This document shows positions 28,749 to 38,288 of a stretch of 64,000 bases of DNA, in pieces. How positions within the stretch are numbered: the stretch's first letter is position 1; each line of letters opens with the position of its first letter. Origin of the DNA: Anaerolineales bacterium (GTDB lineage Bacteria > Chloroflexota > Anaerolineae > Anaerolineales > Villigracilaceae); NCBI GenBank assembly GCA_023382595.1, contig JAHDWB010000001.1, forward strand, positions 1,426,001-1,490,000, written 5' to 3'. The notes under the pieces were generated by a model. It saw nothing but the letters and a program-made list of their open reading frames with translations. It was not told the DNA's origin and ran no database searches. Made by a program: the position numbers and the translations under genes.

Positions 28749-29636
28749 ATGATGCGCTTATCAAAAATATATTCGCCCCTGTTCATCTTATTGCTCGTCA
28801 GCGCAGCCTGTTCCGTGCCGGGTGTCGCAACGCCGGATGCGGGCAGTATCAGCACCGCCGCCGCGCAGACCGTGATCGCAGGGCTGACCGAAGGCGCGCC
28901 GGTGGAACTTCCGTCTCCGACATTGGAATTCACTCCGACGCCGGAGTTTACGTTTACGCCATCCCTCACACCGACCGAAACGCAGACTCCCACTCCGCTG
29001 TTCACTGCCACTTCGACCGTGTCGTTGATCAGCGTTTCCGTCAATACCAATTGCCGCGTGGGTCCGGGCAGGGTGTATGGACGTGTGGGCGCTTTGCTCG
29101 TAGGTCAGTCCGCTGAAGTGCATGGACGCGACCCGGGAGGAAATTACTGGTACATCCGCAATCCGGGCGCGGGAGCGCAATTCTGTTGGGTGTGGGGCGA
29201 GTATGCAACATTGACGGGTCCCTACATGTTCCTGCCGGTGTTTACGCCTCCGCCCACTCCGACAGCGACCATGACCCCTACACCGGTCCCCGATTTCAAC
29301 CTTGAGTACGCCGGTCTGGATTCCTGTTCGGGGTGGTGGGTTGAGATCAAACTAAAGAATACCGGTCCGCTTGCGTTTCGATCGCTGCGGATCGAAGTCA
29401 AGGATACGGTCACCGGAACAGAACTTGTGGCGCTGGCAGACAGTTTCACCGATCTGGATGGCTGTCTGAAAACGACCACCAAGGATGTGCTTAATCCCGA
29501 AGATACGTTCACGGTCAGCTCGCCGATGTTCGCATACAACCCCGGCGGCAATGCCATGCGGGTAAACGTCACATTGTGCCCCAGCCCGGGTCAAAACGGC
29601 GCTTGTATCACTCGAAGCATCAATTTCACCCCCTAG
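28749..29636 (+). CDS. SH3-domain lipoprotein with Pro/Thr linker
   Basis: 295 residues. The signal peptide ends at Cys21 (LVSAAC), giving a surface lipoprotein. After a PT-rich linker (about residues 55-95), residues 98-155 form a bacterial SH3-like domain: VNTNCRVGPGRVYGRVGAL, GQSAEVHGRDPGGNYWYIRN and FCWVWGEYATL. A second linker leads to a beta-sandwich (residues 180-293) with DSCSGWWVEIKLKNTGPLAF. The SH3 domain is likely to hold peptidoglycan or other wall material. A paralogue of the SH3 part lies at 37405-38115. AAAGGAA precedes the start. Confidence 0.78.
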   Translation: MMRLSKIYSPLFILLLVSAACSVPGVATPDAGSISTAAAQTVIAGLTEGAPVELPSPTLEFTPTPEFTFTPSLTPTETQTPTPLFTATSTVSLISVSVNTNCRVGPGRVYGRVGALLVGQSAEVHGRDPGGNYWYIRNPGAGAQFCWVWGEYATLTGPYMFLPVFTPPPTPTATMTPTPVPDFNLEYAGLDSCSGWWVEIKLKNTGPLAFRSLRIEVKDTVTGTELVALADSFTDLDGCLKTTTKDVLNPEDTFTVSSPMFAYNPGGNAMRVNVTLCPSPGQNGACITRSINFTP

Positions 29637-29641
29637 TCCGT

Positions 29642-29675
29642 ATCGGGCAGGCATATCGCCTGCCCGATTTTTTTA
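29642..29675 (+). terminator. Terminator of the SH3 lipoprotein gene
   Basis: An 11-bp stem ATCGGGCAGGC / GCCTGCCCGAT with a 5-base loop and TTTTTTATT behind it. Confidence 0.92.
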
Positions 29676-29753
29676 TTCGAGGCAATCCGAAGGGATCGGA
29701 CAAGTCCATGCCTTATAATGACCCCATCCACATCGTAAAGGGAATATGAACCA

Positions 29754-30839
29754 ATGCTCTCCACAATCCTGCTTTTCATTCTGGGACTGGTTGTCCTCAT
29801 TGCCGGCGCGGAACTGTTGGTGCGCGGATCATCGCGGCTGGCGGCGGCATTCGGCGTTTCGCCGCTTGTCATCGGTCTGACCATCGTGGCGTTGGGGACG
29901 GCTTCGCCGGAGATCGCCGTGTCCATTCAAGCCGCCGCCACCGGGCAGGGCGATCTGACAATCGGCAATGTGCTCGGTTCGAATATCTTCAACATCCTGT
30001 TCGTGCTTGGCGTCAGCGCATTGATCGCCCCCATTCTGATCGCGGAACAACTTATCCGCCTCGATGTGCCCATCATGATCGGCGTTTCCGTGCTTGCTTA
30101 TTTGCTCGTGCTGGATGGACGGCTTGGGCGGCTGGACGGCGCGCTCCTTTTTGCCGGCGTGGTCGCCTACACCATCTTTTCGTTCCGCCAAAGCCGCAAG
30201 GAGGTCAGGGCGGTGCAGGATGAATATGCCCAGGAATACGAAGCGAAAGAACCGTCCACGTTGAAGAACATTCTGAAGAATATTGCTTTTGTCATTGCGG
30301 GATTAAGCCTGCTGGTGTTGGGTGCACGCTGGCTGGTGGATGCCGCTTCTTCCATTGCGGTGGCGCTGGGCGTGAGCCAGTTGATCATCGGTCTGACCAT
30401 TGTGGCGATCGGCACCTCCCTGCCGGAAGTTGCCACGTCGCTTGTGGCGGCGCTGAAAGGGGAAAGCGACATTGCCGTCGGCAATGCGGTGGGCAGCAAT
30501 ATCTACAACCTGCTCGGCGTGCTGGGCATTGCAGGGCTGGTCTCCCCGGCGGGGATCAACGTCACAGGGCAGGTGCTGCGTTTCGATTTTCTTGTCATGC
30601 TGTTCGTGGCGATTATCACTCTTCCCATCTTTTATGTGGACAGCAGGATCTCGCGTCTCGAAGGCGGCATATTGTTTTCGTACTATGTGTTCTACACGCT
30701 CTATCTCATCCTACACGCCGCGGACAGCGCAGCACTGCCTGCGTATACCATGTTCTTTTACAGTTATGCCACGCTGACATTCCTGATCATTCTGATCGGT
30801 GCCGTCCGTTTCCTGCACAACAGAAGACGCTCCACTTGA
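29754..30839 (+). CDS. Calcium/sodium antiporter (CaCA family, YrbG-like)
   Basis: 361 residues with about 10-11 membrane segments arranged as two inverted halves. The two alpha-repeats are clear: GLTIVALGTASPEIAVSI with GNVLGSNIFNIL (residues about 42-85) and GLTIVAIGTSLPEVATSL with GNAVGSNIYNLL (about 211-255); their Glu and Ser/Asn residues bind the cations. The family exchanges Ca2+ for Na+ or H+ across the inner membrane. TATAAT at 29713-29718 is a likely -10 box. A repeat-type element separates it from gyrA. Confidence 0.92.
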   Translation: MLSTILLFILGLVVLIAGAELLVRGSSRLAAAFGVSPLVIGLTIVALGTASPEIAVSIQAAATGQGDLTIGNVLGSNIFNILFVLGVSALIAPILIAEQLIRLDVPIMIGVSVLAYLLVLDGRLGRLDGALLFAGVVAYTIFSFRQSRKEVRAVQDEYAQEYEAKEPSTLKNILKNIAFVIAGLSLLVLGARWLVDAASSIAVALGVSQLIIGLTIVAIGTSLPEVATSLVAALKGESDIAVGNAVGSNIYNLLGVLGIAGLVSPAGINVTGQVLRFDFLVMLFVAIITLPIFYVDSRISRLEGGILFSYYVFYTLYLILHAADSAALPAYTMFFYSYATLTFLIILIGAVRFLHNRRRST

Positions 30840-30887
30840 CGCATCTCCCCTTTGCCCGTAAGATTGCCCCGCGATAGAACATTAATT

Positions 30888-30967
30888 CACCACAGACTTT
30901 ACCGCCAAGTTCGCCAAGCGCGCGAAGATTCGTTTTTTCCTTTGCGTCCCTTGCGCGCTTCGCGGTT
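30888..30967 (+). repeat. Imperfect palindrome before gyrA
   Basis: CACCACAGACTTTACCGCC-AAGTTCGCC-AAGCGCGCGAAG is followed by the partly inverted CTTTGCGTCCC-TTGCGCGCTTCGCGGT. The arms 30901-30927 and 30940-30966 pair with several mismatches around CGTTTTTTCC. It resembles the CACCACAGAG...CTTTGCG family of intergenic repeats known to me from environmental genomes. It lies in the gyrA leader, ending five bases before the ribosome site. Confidence 0.6.
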
Positions 30968-30982
30968 CAAAAAGGATATTCA

Positions 30983-33595
30983 ATGGAACTTGGTATCGTA
31001 CGAAAAATTGACATCGACACCGAAATGCAACAGGCGTATCTTGATTACGCCATGTCGGTGATCGTGGCGCGCGCCCTGCCCGATGCCCGAGACGGGCTCA
31101 AACCCGTGCAGAGGCGCATCCTGTACGCGATGTATGACATGGGGCTGCGCGCCGATTCGCCCTATAAAAAATCCGCGCGTATTGTCGGCGAGGTGCTGGG
31201 TAAATACCACCCGCACGGCGACTCGGCGGTCTATGAAGCGATGGCGCGCATGGCGCAGGATTTTTCGCTGCGCACCCTGCTGGTGGATGGTCAGGGGAAC
31301 TTCGGTTCGGTGGACGGCGATCCGCCCGCCGCGATGCGTTACACCGAGGCGAGACTTACCTCCGCCGCGCTCGACATTCTGTTTGATCTCAATAAAAATA
31401 CCGTTAACTACGCCCCGAACTTCGACGACACGCTCGAAGAGCCGAGCGTGCTGCCCGCCGCCATCCCCAACCTGCTGGTGAACGGCGCAACGGGTATCGC
31501 GGTCGGTATGGCGACCTCCATTCCGCCGCACAACCTCGGCGAGATCGTGGATGCGCTGGTCTTCATGATCCAAAAATGGGAAAAGCTCGACGACATCGAC
31601 GTGGAACAGTTGATGAAATTCGTGCAGGGACCCGACTTCCCGACCGGCGGGTTGATCGTGCAGGAGAAGGGCGAGGAGGGACTTGAGTCCGCGTATGGTT
31701 CGGGGCGCGGCAAGATCACGGTGCAGGCGAAGGCGCATGTCGAGGAGATGGAGCGCGGCAAGAACCGCATCATCGTCACCGAACTGCCGTACATGGTCAA
31801 CAAATCCAGCCTGATCGAGCGTATCGCCGAACTGGCGCGTGACGGACATCTGGAGGGTCTCTCCGACCTGCGCGATGAATCCGACCGCCAGGGCATGCGC
31901 ATCGTTATCGAACTGACGAAGAACGCCGACCCGAATTTTGTCCTGCGCGAACTGTATCGCCGCACGCCGATGCAAACCACCTTCAGCATCAACCTGCTGG
32001 CATTGGTGGATGGCGAGCCGCGTACCTTAACCCTGAAGCAGGCACTCCGCGTCTATGTGGAACACAGGCTCGAGGTCATCAAGAGGCGGGCGCAATTCGA
32101 TCTGGAAAAGGCGAAGGCGCGCCAGCACATCCTTGAAGGATATCTGGTGGCGTTGAAGAATCTGGACGAGATCATCAACCTCATACGCTCCGCCGCGGAC
32201 GTGGAAGCTGCGCGGGCGAAACTGATGAAGCGTTACAAGCTGACGGAGTTGCAGGCGAACGCGATCCTTGACATGCAGCTGCGCCGTCTTGCCGCGTTGG
32301 AACGTAAAAAGATCGAAACCGAATACAAGGAAGTGAGCGCGCTGATCAAGGAGCTGATGACGCTGTTGAAGTCGCCGAAGTTGATGCGCGGCGTGGTGGC
32401 GGACGAACTGCAAAAGGTGAAAGCCGCCTATGCCGACCGCCGCCGCACGCAGATCGTCAGCGTGAAGGATGGGGCGAAGGGTATGCAGGCGCTGACCACC
32501 AATGACCTGCTGCCCCAGCAAACCGTGTGGATCGGCGTGACCGATGACGGCTTGGTCTCGCGTACGGCAGACGATAAACAGCCGCGTCATTCCGGCAACG
32601 ATGCGCCGCGCTTCCTGGTCAGAGCGTCCACGACCGATACGGTTTACTTCGTCAGCAAACTCGGCAAAGCCGCCGCGGTCGCCGCACATTTGATACCGCA
32701 GGCGAATAAATTGAGTCAGGGGATCGCATATTTCAAAGTCTCGCCGCTGACCGAGAACGATGCGCTTGCGGCAGTCTTTGCATTGCCCGCCAGTAAATCC
32801 GCGCTCGGCGAAGAGACCTGCGTCATCACGATCACGCGCTTCGGCATGCTCAAGAAGAGTCTCGTCAGCGAATTGCCCGGTCCTTCCTCGCAAACCTTTA
32901 CGATGGTCAAGGTCAATGAAGGTGACCGGCTCGGCTGGGTCGGCTTGACGGATGGAAAGAAGGAAATCCTGCTGGTCACGGCAGGCGGCATGGCGATCCG
33001 CTTCAAGGAGGATGACGTGCGCCCGATGGGACTTGTCGCGGCGGGTGTGAACGGCATGAAACTGGACGAGAAGGACGAGGTCGTCGGCGCGGAGATCCTG
33101 CCCGCCGAAGGCGATATCTTCATTCTGACCAGCGACGGCAAAGCCAAGCGCGTGGACGTGAAGGACTTCCCCGTGCAGGGACGCTACGGCAAGGGCGTGG
33201 TCGCATGGGATCTGCCGGACAAAGTGGCGCTTGCCGCCATCGCCAGCGGAAAGCCGAATTACATGGCGACCATCCACTTGACGAAGGGCGCGCCCAAATC
33301 CACGCGGCTGGATGCGGCGGGCGTACGCAAACGCGCCTCCACCAAGGGCGACCTGATCGTGGAAGTGAAACCCGGCGAGGCAGTGACCTCGGTCAATGTG
33401 GGCTGGACGGTGGAGCGATTCCTCGGAGCGCAGAAGGCGGAGGGGAAGAAAGAAGGAAAGCGCCGCCCTGAGCGCGCCGAAGGGAGGAAAGAAGCGAAGC
33501 CGAAGAAAGCCGCGCCTGTTAAGACAAAATCCCCGAAGGGAAAAAAGCCAGCGGCGAAACCCAAAGCGAAGCCGGTGAAGAAGAAAAAGAAGTAA
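30983..33595 (+). CDS. gyrA: DNA gyrase/topoisomerase IV subunit A
   Basis: 870 residues. The breakage-reunion domain is complete: [17 protein letters not shown] (Ser81 and Glu85 are the quinolone-contact positions) and [10 protein letters not shown] with Tyr120 as the DNA-linking residue. The C-terminal beta-pinwheel (about residues 505-810) follows, but the GyrA box QRRGGKG is not there: the corresponding stretch reads KQPRHSGND. The last 60 residues are Lys/Ala/Pro-rich and disordered. Enzymes without the box relax or decatenate instead of supercoiling, so a ParC-like role is possible. gyrB/parE is not adjacent. AAGGA precedes the ATG. Confidence 0.92.
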   Translation: MELGIVRKIDIDTEMQQAYLDYAMSVIVARALPDARDGLKPVQRRILYAMYDMGLRADSPYKKSARIVGEVLGKYHPHGDSAVYEAMARMAQDFSLRTLLVDGQGNFGSVDGDPPAAMRYTEARLTSAALDILFDLNKNTVNYAPNFDDTLEEPSVLPAAIPNLLVNGATGIAVGMATSIPPHNLGEIVDALVFMIQKWEKLDDIDVEQLMKFVQGPDFPTGGLIVQEKGEEGLESAYGSGRGKITVQAKAHVEEMERGKNRIIVTELPYMVNKSSLIERIAELARDGHLEGLSDLRDESDRQGMRIVIELTKNADPNFVLRELYRRTPMQTTFSINLLALVDGEPRTLTLKQALRVYVEHRLEVIKRRAQFDLEKAKARQHILEGYLVALKNLDEIINLIRSAADVEAARAKLMKRYKLTELQANAILDMQLRRLAALERKKIETEYKEVSALIKELMTLLKSPKLMRGVVADELQKVKAAYADRRRTQIVSVKDGAKGMQALTTNDLLPQQTVWIGVTDDGLVSRTADDKQPRHSGNDAPRFLVRASTTDTVYFVSKLGKAAAVAAHLIPQANKLSQGIAYFKVSPLTENDALAAVFALPASKSALGEETCVITITRFGMLKKSLVSELPGPSSQTFTMVKVNEGDRLGWVGLTDGKKEILLVTAGGMAIRFKEDDVRPMGLVAAGVNGMKLDEKDEVVGAEILPAEGDIFILTSDGKAKRVDVKDFPVQGRYGKGVVAWDLPDKVALAAIASGKPNYMATIHLTKGAPKSTRLDAAGVRKRASTKGDLIVEVKPGEAVTSVNVGWTVERFLGAQKAEGKKEGKRRPERAEGRKEAKPKKAAPVKTKSPKGKKPAAKPKAKPVKKKKK

Positions 33596-33602
33596 CAACG
33601 AA

Positions 33603-33644
33603 AACATCCTGCGGAGAATTCTCCGCAGGATGTTTATTTTTTTA
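33603..33644 (+). terminator. gyrA terminator
   Basis: A 14-bp perfect stem (33603-33616 with 33621-33634), loop AATT, then TATTTTTTT. Confidence 0.93.
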
Positions 33645-33681
33645 CGAATTGTCACAATTACTTCATCAGTGATAAAAACTG

Positions 33682-34356
33682 TCAAGTCTGAGTTATCTCA
33701 TACGGCACGCCGCGGATTTGATATTCCGTACCATGTACATCCACATCCACCCGCACCGAAAGCATCTGCGCAGGAACGCCCGTGTTTGGATACCAGATAC
33801 GGTTCTCTACAGGCAGAATCAACAAACCGTCCTCGTCACCGATGGGTGCAAAATCCTCCTTCGGCTCCTGCCTATACGCCGAAATCCCCATCCTTTCACA
33901 CAATTCCTTTGCGAACGCGACCACATCGTTTGAAGCCAGCCCGATCTCACTGACCTGCAAGATCTGCCCGCTCCCGAACGGCGCATTCACGGCGTTCCGC
34001 TGGTCATGCCGCGCGATGAACTCCAGAATATTCCCCGCCGCATCCTTGAAATAGCACGAAGATGAGTTCCATGTCTGGCTATGGAACTCATCATTGCCCT
34101 TATCATCTTTCACCAGCAGAGTCCGCGCCGAGAGCCACGCCTTGGCATGGATGAATTGATTCTCCGGGATGTTAAAACAAAAATGATACGCACCTCGCCA
34201 CTCCGCTGGAGCCTGATTAAACACCAGCATGCTTTTCCCTGCGCCGATGGTGAGCGAGTCACTTTCGAGATGGGCAGGCAACTCCAACATGGTGGAGAAA
34301 AAATCCCGCTGTGCGATCAGGTCCGAGGTCAGTAGTTCGAGGCGTTTGATCAGCAT
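33682..34356 (-). CDS. VOC family protein (glyoxalase/bleomycin-resistance fold)
   Basis: 224 residues from the ATG behind AGGGG; an upstream in-frame extension overlaps the preceding gene and is not used. Two beta-alpha-beta3 modules: residues 1-115 (LIKRLELLTSDLIAQRDFFSTML, FKDAAGNILEFIARHD) and 125-220 (QVSEIGLASNDVVAFAKELCERMG). The Glu in LEFIARHD is a typical metal ligand; the opposite ligands are less clear. Family members act on small molecules by metal catalysis or by sequestration. Last gene of a four-gene unit. Confidence 0.8.
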   Translation of the reverse strand: MLIKRLELLTSDLIAQRDFFSTMLELPAHLESDSLTIGAGKSMLVFNQAPAEWRGAYHFCFNIPENQFIHAKAWLSARTLLVKDDKGNDEFHSQTWNSSSCYFKDAAGNILEFIARHDQRNAVNAPFGSGQILQVSEIGLASNDVVAFAKELCERMGISAYRQEPKEDFAPIGDEDGLLILPVENRIWYPNTGVPAQMLSVRVDVDVHGTEYQIRGVPYEITQT

Positions 34357-34358
34357 GG

Positions 34359-34931
34359 TTACCCCTGCTGGATGTTTCCAACCAGTCCCAACTCCGGGGC
34401 GATTTTCCGCATCGCAAGTATGACATTGCCAACATGCTCCCACAACTCCACGCCGAATTCCTGCGCGGAATGCGTCATCTCCTCGCGCGAGGCGCCTGCC
34501 GCAAATGCCTTATCCTTCCATTTCTTTTTGACGGAACTCGCTTCAAGGTCGTACAGCGAATGGGACGGGCGCACCAGCGCAACGGCGGTGATCAGCCCCG
34601 TGATCTCGTCGCAGGCGGCGAGCGCTTTTCTGCGAAGCGTGTCGCGCGGCACACCGGTATGGTCGGCGTGACTCAAAATATCCTGAATGATCTCCTCGCT
34701 CACGCCGCGCTCGCGCAGGATCGCCGATCCCTTTTGCGGGTGTTCCTCCAGCGAAGGATGGATCTCCCAATCGAAATCGTGCAGCAGACCGAGCAATCCC
34801 CATAACTCGATGTCTTCGCCATGTTTTTCTGCGTAGAAGCGCATGGCGGCTTCCACCGAAAGCATATGGCGCACGAGACCTTCGTTCTTCACAAATTCAC
34901 GCACGAGGGACAGGGCTTCTTCACGGTTCAT
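34359..34931 (-). CDS. HD-domain protein (HDIG type)
   Basis: 190 residues starting at MNREEAL, chosen because TGGAGAA lies five bases before this ATG; an ATG four codons upstream overlaps that site. Metal ligands of HD hydrolases are visible: VRHMLSVEAAM (His), LLGLLHDFDWE (His-Asp), EEHPQKGSAIL (His) and SHADHTG (His). Small HDIG proteins cleave phosphate esters of nucleotides or related compounds. It is two bases from the VOC gene, so translation is coupled. Confidence 0.85.
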   Translation of the reverse strand: MNREEALSLVREFVKNEGLVRHMLSVEAAMRFYAEKHGEDIELWGLLGLLHDFDWEIHPSLEEHPQKGSAILRERGVSEEIIQDILSHADHTGVPRDTLRRKALAACDEITGLITAVALVRPSHSLYDLEASSVKKKWKDKAFAAGASREEMTHSAQEFGVELWEHVGNVILAMRKIAPELGLVGNIQQG

Positions 34932-34968
34932 TGAATTCTCCATTCAGGTACTTTCATAACGAAGTGAA

Positions 34969-35616
34969 TTACTCGATCGGTATGGGTTCGCCGAGCACAG
35001 GCACGGGCTTTGTCACCAGCACATCCCACGCGGCTTGGAAGACCGCAAACGTCTCGCGGAAATTCCAATAGGCGCGTGAGCGTTTCAGGAAATATCGGTT
35101 ATCCGACTCCACGCCGGTCGATTCAACGCCGAACCAATTACAAAGGAATAATGCTCTCGGCATGTGGAACGCCTGTGTGACGATGATCGCCTCGCCCACG
35201 CCGAAGATATGTTTTGCACGATAGCAGGTATCATACGTGCGCCTGCCCGCATAATCCAGCACGATGTCTTCATCCGGCACACCGCGCTGGAGCGCATACT
35301 GCCGCGCCGCTTCGGGCTCGTTGTATTCGATGAAGCGGTTATCGCCGCTCATCAGCAGTTTCTCCACTTTGCCCTGCTCGTACAGTTGCACGGCGGTTTC
35401 CACGCGGTCGCTCAACACGGGTCCTGCAGAGCCGTCACGGTACAACCCTGCGCCGAAGACGATTGCCACGCGCGCCTGCGGAACATCCTGCGCGCTGAAC
35501 GTGCGTGACGCGGCGGACATCATCATCACGAACCTTGGAGCGAACAGACCGACGGCAGCCAGAAAACCAAATACAAGCGCAGTGCGCCAAAGAAATCTTA
35601 TTATTCTTTTGAACAT
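34969..35616 (-). CDS. SanA/YdcF-like DUF218 membrane protein
   Basis: 215 residues. One N-terminal membrane segment (about residues 9-33) is followed by a DUF218 domain: VAIVFGAGLYRDGSAGPVLSDRVETAVQLY, LLMSGDNRF, EDIVLDYAGRRTYDTCYRAK and IIVTQAFHMPRALFLC. E. coli SanA acts in envelope integrity and vancomycin exclusion at high temperature; DUF218 proteins are thought to handle polyprenyl or glycan-linked substrates. It lies five bases after the substrate-binding protein gene. Confidence 0.87.
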   Translation of the reverse strand: MFKRIIRFLWRTALVFGFLAAVGLFAPRFVMMMSAASRTFSAQDVPQARVAIVFGAGLYRDGSAGPVLSDRVETAVQLYEQGKVEKLLMSGDNRFIEYNEPEAARQYALQRGVPDEDIVLDYAGRRTYDTCYRAKHIFGVGEAIIVTQAFHMPRALFLCNWFGVESTGVESDNRYFLKRSRAYWNFRETFAVFQAAWDVLVTKPVPVLGEPIPIE

Positions 35617-35621
35617 CCGCG

Positions 35622-36629
35622 CTATTGTATCAAAACCAGCAGGTCCAAACCCGAAGCCAGCACATAATTTACGAATTCTGTATAAGCAGAATCCTCCACC
35701 GCCTGCACTTCGTCAAACCCGTACACCACCTGCATCGCAGACTTTCCGTCCGGCGTCAGCATCAGGTCAATGAACGCGCGTTGGATCACGCGCCGCATCT
35801 CGAACGGCAGGCTGCCCGCCATTGAAATATTTTCATACGGAATGATCTCCGGAATACGCCACACCACGATGACCTTGTCCATCACATCGGGATAATCCGC
35901 TTCGAGTGCAGGGGAAGTTCGGGCGTCGATGAACGTGGCGCCGAAGTCGCAGATATCCTCGGAGTAGACGGCGCGCACGACGCTCGGCTGTCCGCTCATG
36001 AACGCCCCGCTTCGTATCTGGACCTGAGCCTGATTCAACAACCCCAGCGGCACCACATACCCCGACGGTGATACGGCATCGCTCCAGCAGGCTTTCTTCT
36101 GGTCGAATTGCCTCAGCGCGGCGACGGCATCTGCCGTGTTCTCGTTCCGCGCGGGATCGAAATAAGAGATGAAGTCATTTTTTCGGGTGGAGATGATCTG
36201 CGCCCCGTAAAATGTCTGCCCGTCGCGGACGCGCGCCAACAATGCGGTGACGAGGTCCATGTCGCGCGCCATCACATACCCGTAGGGCGAAAGCACAAAG
36301 ATATGCGCATTACCCTTTGAGATCGCATCCACCAGCACACCCTCGGATGGGGGAGCGGTGGTCACAATACGGTAACCGGTCCGCTCCTGAAGATAGGCAG
36401 CGATGCTTTCCCCAGCGGCGATCACCTCGTCGGAGGGGCGCGGGGAAGGAGAGAGGGCGAGGATCAGGGGATTCTGGTCTGTACCAGGTTCCGCCGTGGT
36501 GAGAGGCGGTTGTGTGGGAGTAGGAAGCACTTCAGGAGCGGGAGTCGGCGTGGGAGTCCCCAACGTCACCTGAACAGGGAAAGAACACCCAAAAAGGGCG
36601 AGGGAAAGCGCAAATAGGACTTTTCTCAT
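35622..36629 (-). CDS. PhnD-like substrate-binding lipoprotein
   Basis: 335 residues. Signal peptide with lipobox LALFGC, then a PT-rich linker. Residues 50-330 are a type II periplasmic binding fold of the PhnD/phosphonate family: LSPSPRPSDEVIAAGESIAAYLQERTG, GNAHIFVLSPYGYV and IPYENISMAGSLP. Such proteins deliver phosphonate, phosphite or other oxyanions to an ABC importer or a sensor. No permease or ATPase gene is nearby, so it may work with a distant transporter or as a receptor. A promoter (TTGCCC-17-TATGAT) lies upstream. Confidence 0.78.
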   Translation of the reverse strand: MRKVLFALSLALFGCSFPVQVTLGTPTPTPAPEVLPTPTQPPLTTAEPGTDQNPLILALSPSPRPSDEVIAAGESIAAYLQERTGYRIVTTAPPSEGVLVDAISKGNAHIFVLSPYGYVMARDMDLVTALLARVRDGQTFYGAQIISTRKNDFISYFDPARNENTADAVAALRQFDQKKACWSDAVSPSGYVVPLGLLNQAQVQIRSGAFMSGQPSVVRAVYSEDICDFGATFIDARTSPALEADYPDVMDKVIVVWRIPEIIPYENISMAGSLPFEMRRVIQRAFIDLMLTPDGKSAMQVVYGFDEVQAVEDSAYTEFVNYVLASGLDLLVLIQ

Positions 36630-36698
36630 CTTACAAGATTGTTTGTATGCGATCATAATGACCTTGCTATAATAGGGCAAGTTAGTGAAAGGAAGAAA

Positions 36699-37361
36699 AT
36701 GAAGACATTTAATACAATCATGTCCATCCTGATCCTGGCGGTGCTTGCCGCTGGTGTCTATTTTATCGTAGAGACGGTGCGCGATACAGCCGAAGCGGCA
36801 TCCCGCCCGTTCGAGCAAGCCAGCCAGGCGAACCAGGCATTGCAGACTCAGGTGGCGCAGTTGATGAATCCCACGCCTACGATCATCCCCGACCCGGTGA
36901 CGTATATCAACGAGATCCGCGCGCTGGCTCGTCTGGAGACGATCCAGTATAGCGTGGAAAAGGTCATTACTGCGGAGATCGGGCAGGGCACGTTCGGTTT
37001 TGTGTTCGGCGACAGATTGTTGTTCGTGGCGCACGGCATCGTGATCGCAGGTATCGATATGGAGAAAATGCAGCCCGGCGACCTGCGTTTGGATAACGGC
37101 GTCTTGTACGTGCGCCTGCCTCCCACCGAGGTGTTCGTGGCGACGCTCGACAACCAGAAATCCTATGTGTATGATCGCGATACGGGTCTGCTGACCAAGG
37201 GGCAGGTGGACCTCGAGACGCTGGCGAGGCAGTCGGCAGAGAATGAAATTCTCAAGGCGGCGCTGGAGGACGGCATTCTCGTTCAGGGAAAGCGGAACGC
37301 GGAAGCCTATCTACTAAAGTTCTTCACCGCCCTCGGGTACAAGACGGTGATTTTCCAGTAG
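36699..37361 (+). CDS. DUF4230 family membrane-anchored protein
   Basis: 220 residues; AAAGGAAG precedes the ATG and the extended -10 TGCTATAAT lies at 36665-36673. An N-terminal membrane segment (residues 7-27) is followed by a short coiled coil and a beta-rich domain with LETIQYSVEKVITAEIGQG, LLFVAHGIVIAGIDMEKM and VLYVRLPPTEVFVATLDN, the DUF4230 pattern. Members are anchored with the domain outside; the function is unknown. It is divergent from the substrate-binding protein operon. Confidence 0.8.
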   Translation: MKTFNTIMSILILAVLAAGVYFIVETVRDTAEAASRPFEQASQANQALQTQVAQLMNPTPTIIPDPVTYINEIRALARLETIQYSVEKVITAEIGQGTFGFVFGDRLLFVAHGIVIAGIDMEKMQPGDLRLDNGVLYVRLPPTEVFVATLDNQKSYVYDRDTGLLTKGQVDLETLARQSAENEILKAALEDGILVQGKRNAEAYLLKFFTALGYKTVIFQ

Positions 37362-37369
37362 CTTAACAA

Positions 37370-37399
37370 AAGCCCCTGATGATGAAACTTCAGGGGCTT
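37370..37399. terminator. Bidirectional terminator
   Basis: AAGCCCCTGA pairs with TCAGGGGCTT (10 bp, 10-base loop); TTTTGTTAAG follows on the minus strand and TCTCTCTT on the plus strand, between convergent genes. Confidence 0.82.
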
Positions 37400-37404
37400 C
37401 TCTC

Positions 37405-38115
37405 TTAAGGAGTGCAGCTTACGGGGAATGTGATTTGATCTTCGCGTTGATTGGGGGTGAGAATGTACAATTTCACCCAATATTCGTTCGGGGCATTGAT
37501 CTGATAATAATCGTTGATGACCTGCGTCCCGGCTTCCTGAAAGATCAACGAGCCGACATCCGATACCGCGCCATTGCTGACTTCCCATCTCCATGTAAGC
37601 AGGGTGGGTCCGTCGGTGGTGACTTGCGCTTCAAAAAAGACCGTCTGAGGGAACTGGTTGCATCCAACCACGATCCGGTTTGGCTCGACGCGGAGTCTTA
37701 CATCCGTTACAGCAGCCATAGGCGGCGGGATGACCGGGAGTTGGTCGATATCTCCCTGTGTCTGGCTTACTTCGGCAGAGACCCAGCAGAATCCGCCGGG
37801 GTTTCCAGGATCACGCACATACCACCAGTTGGACGCGTCATTCCGTCCCTCAACCCGCAGCGACCGTCCCTGACCCAATTCGTTGATGGTCTGGTAGAAC
37901 GTACCCGGTCCGATGCGGCAATTGACCCGTTCGCTCGTCAACTGTATGGTCACAGGTTCAGGAGTTGGAGCGGGTGTTGGAAGAACAGGGGTAGGCGCAA
38001 GCGTCGGCGCGCTTGTGGATGTGGTAGATGGCATCGCTGCGGGCTCGGTACTTTCGCCCCTGCAAGCCGTCAAACCGAGCAGAACAAGTCCTGCAAGCAG
38101 GACAAGGCGTTTCAT
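37405..38115 (-). CDS. SH3-domain lipoprotein, paralogue of the one at 28749
   Basis: 236 residues. Lipobox GLTAC at residue 18, PT-rich linker to residue 55, SH3-like domain in residues 58-118 (VNCRIGPGTFYQTINELGQG, NWWYVRDPGNPGGFCWVS), then a beta-sandwich (residues 135-235) with QVTTDGPTLLTWRWEVSNGA. The SH3 part matches the other lipoprotein in the window closely (NCRxGPG, WY-[IV]-R, FCWV), and the last domain differs. Probably bound to the cell wall through the SH3 domain. Single gene. Confidence 0.78.
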   Translation of the reverse strand: MKRLVLLAGLVLLGLTACRGESTEPAAMPSTTSTSAPTLAPTPVLPTPAPTPEPVTIQLTSERVNCRIGPGTFYQTINELGQGRSLRVEGRNDASNWWYVRDPGNPGGFCWVSAEVSQTQGDIDQLPVIPPPMAAVTDVRLRVEPNRIVVGCNQFPQTVFFEAQVTTDGPTLLTWRWEVSNGAVSDVGSLIFQEAGTQVINDYYQINAPNEYWVKLYILTPNQREDQITFPVSCTP

Positions 38116-38288
38116 GTTTCCTCCTTATTGTCAATCAGGCTGCGCTCCATCGGCGTTGGAGAACCGGCAGCCCGTCCGCGTTGCATGGTGCAACCACTAT
38201 TACTGTAACATCAAACCAGGAGGTTTGTTACTGTTTTTTATGCCGCCGGCTCGGAATTAGTACCGAAGGGGCATCCTGTTCGGTTTGG

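Noticed and set aside
32027-33685. Open frame of 552 codons opposite gyrA
   Set aside because: Composition is that of a reverse-complement shadow (many His, Arg and Asp), and the gyrA product is clear.
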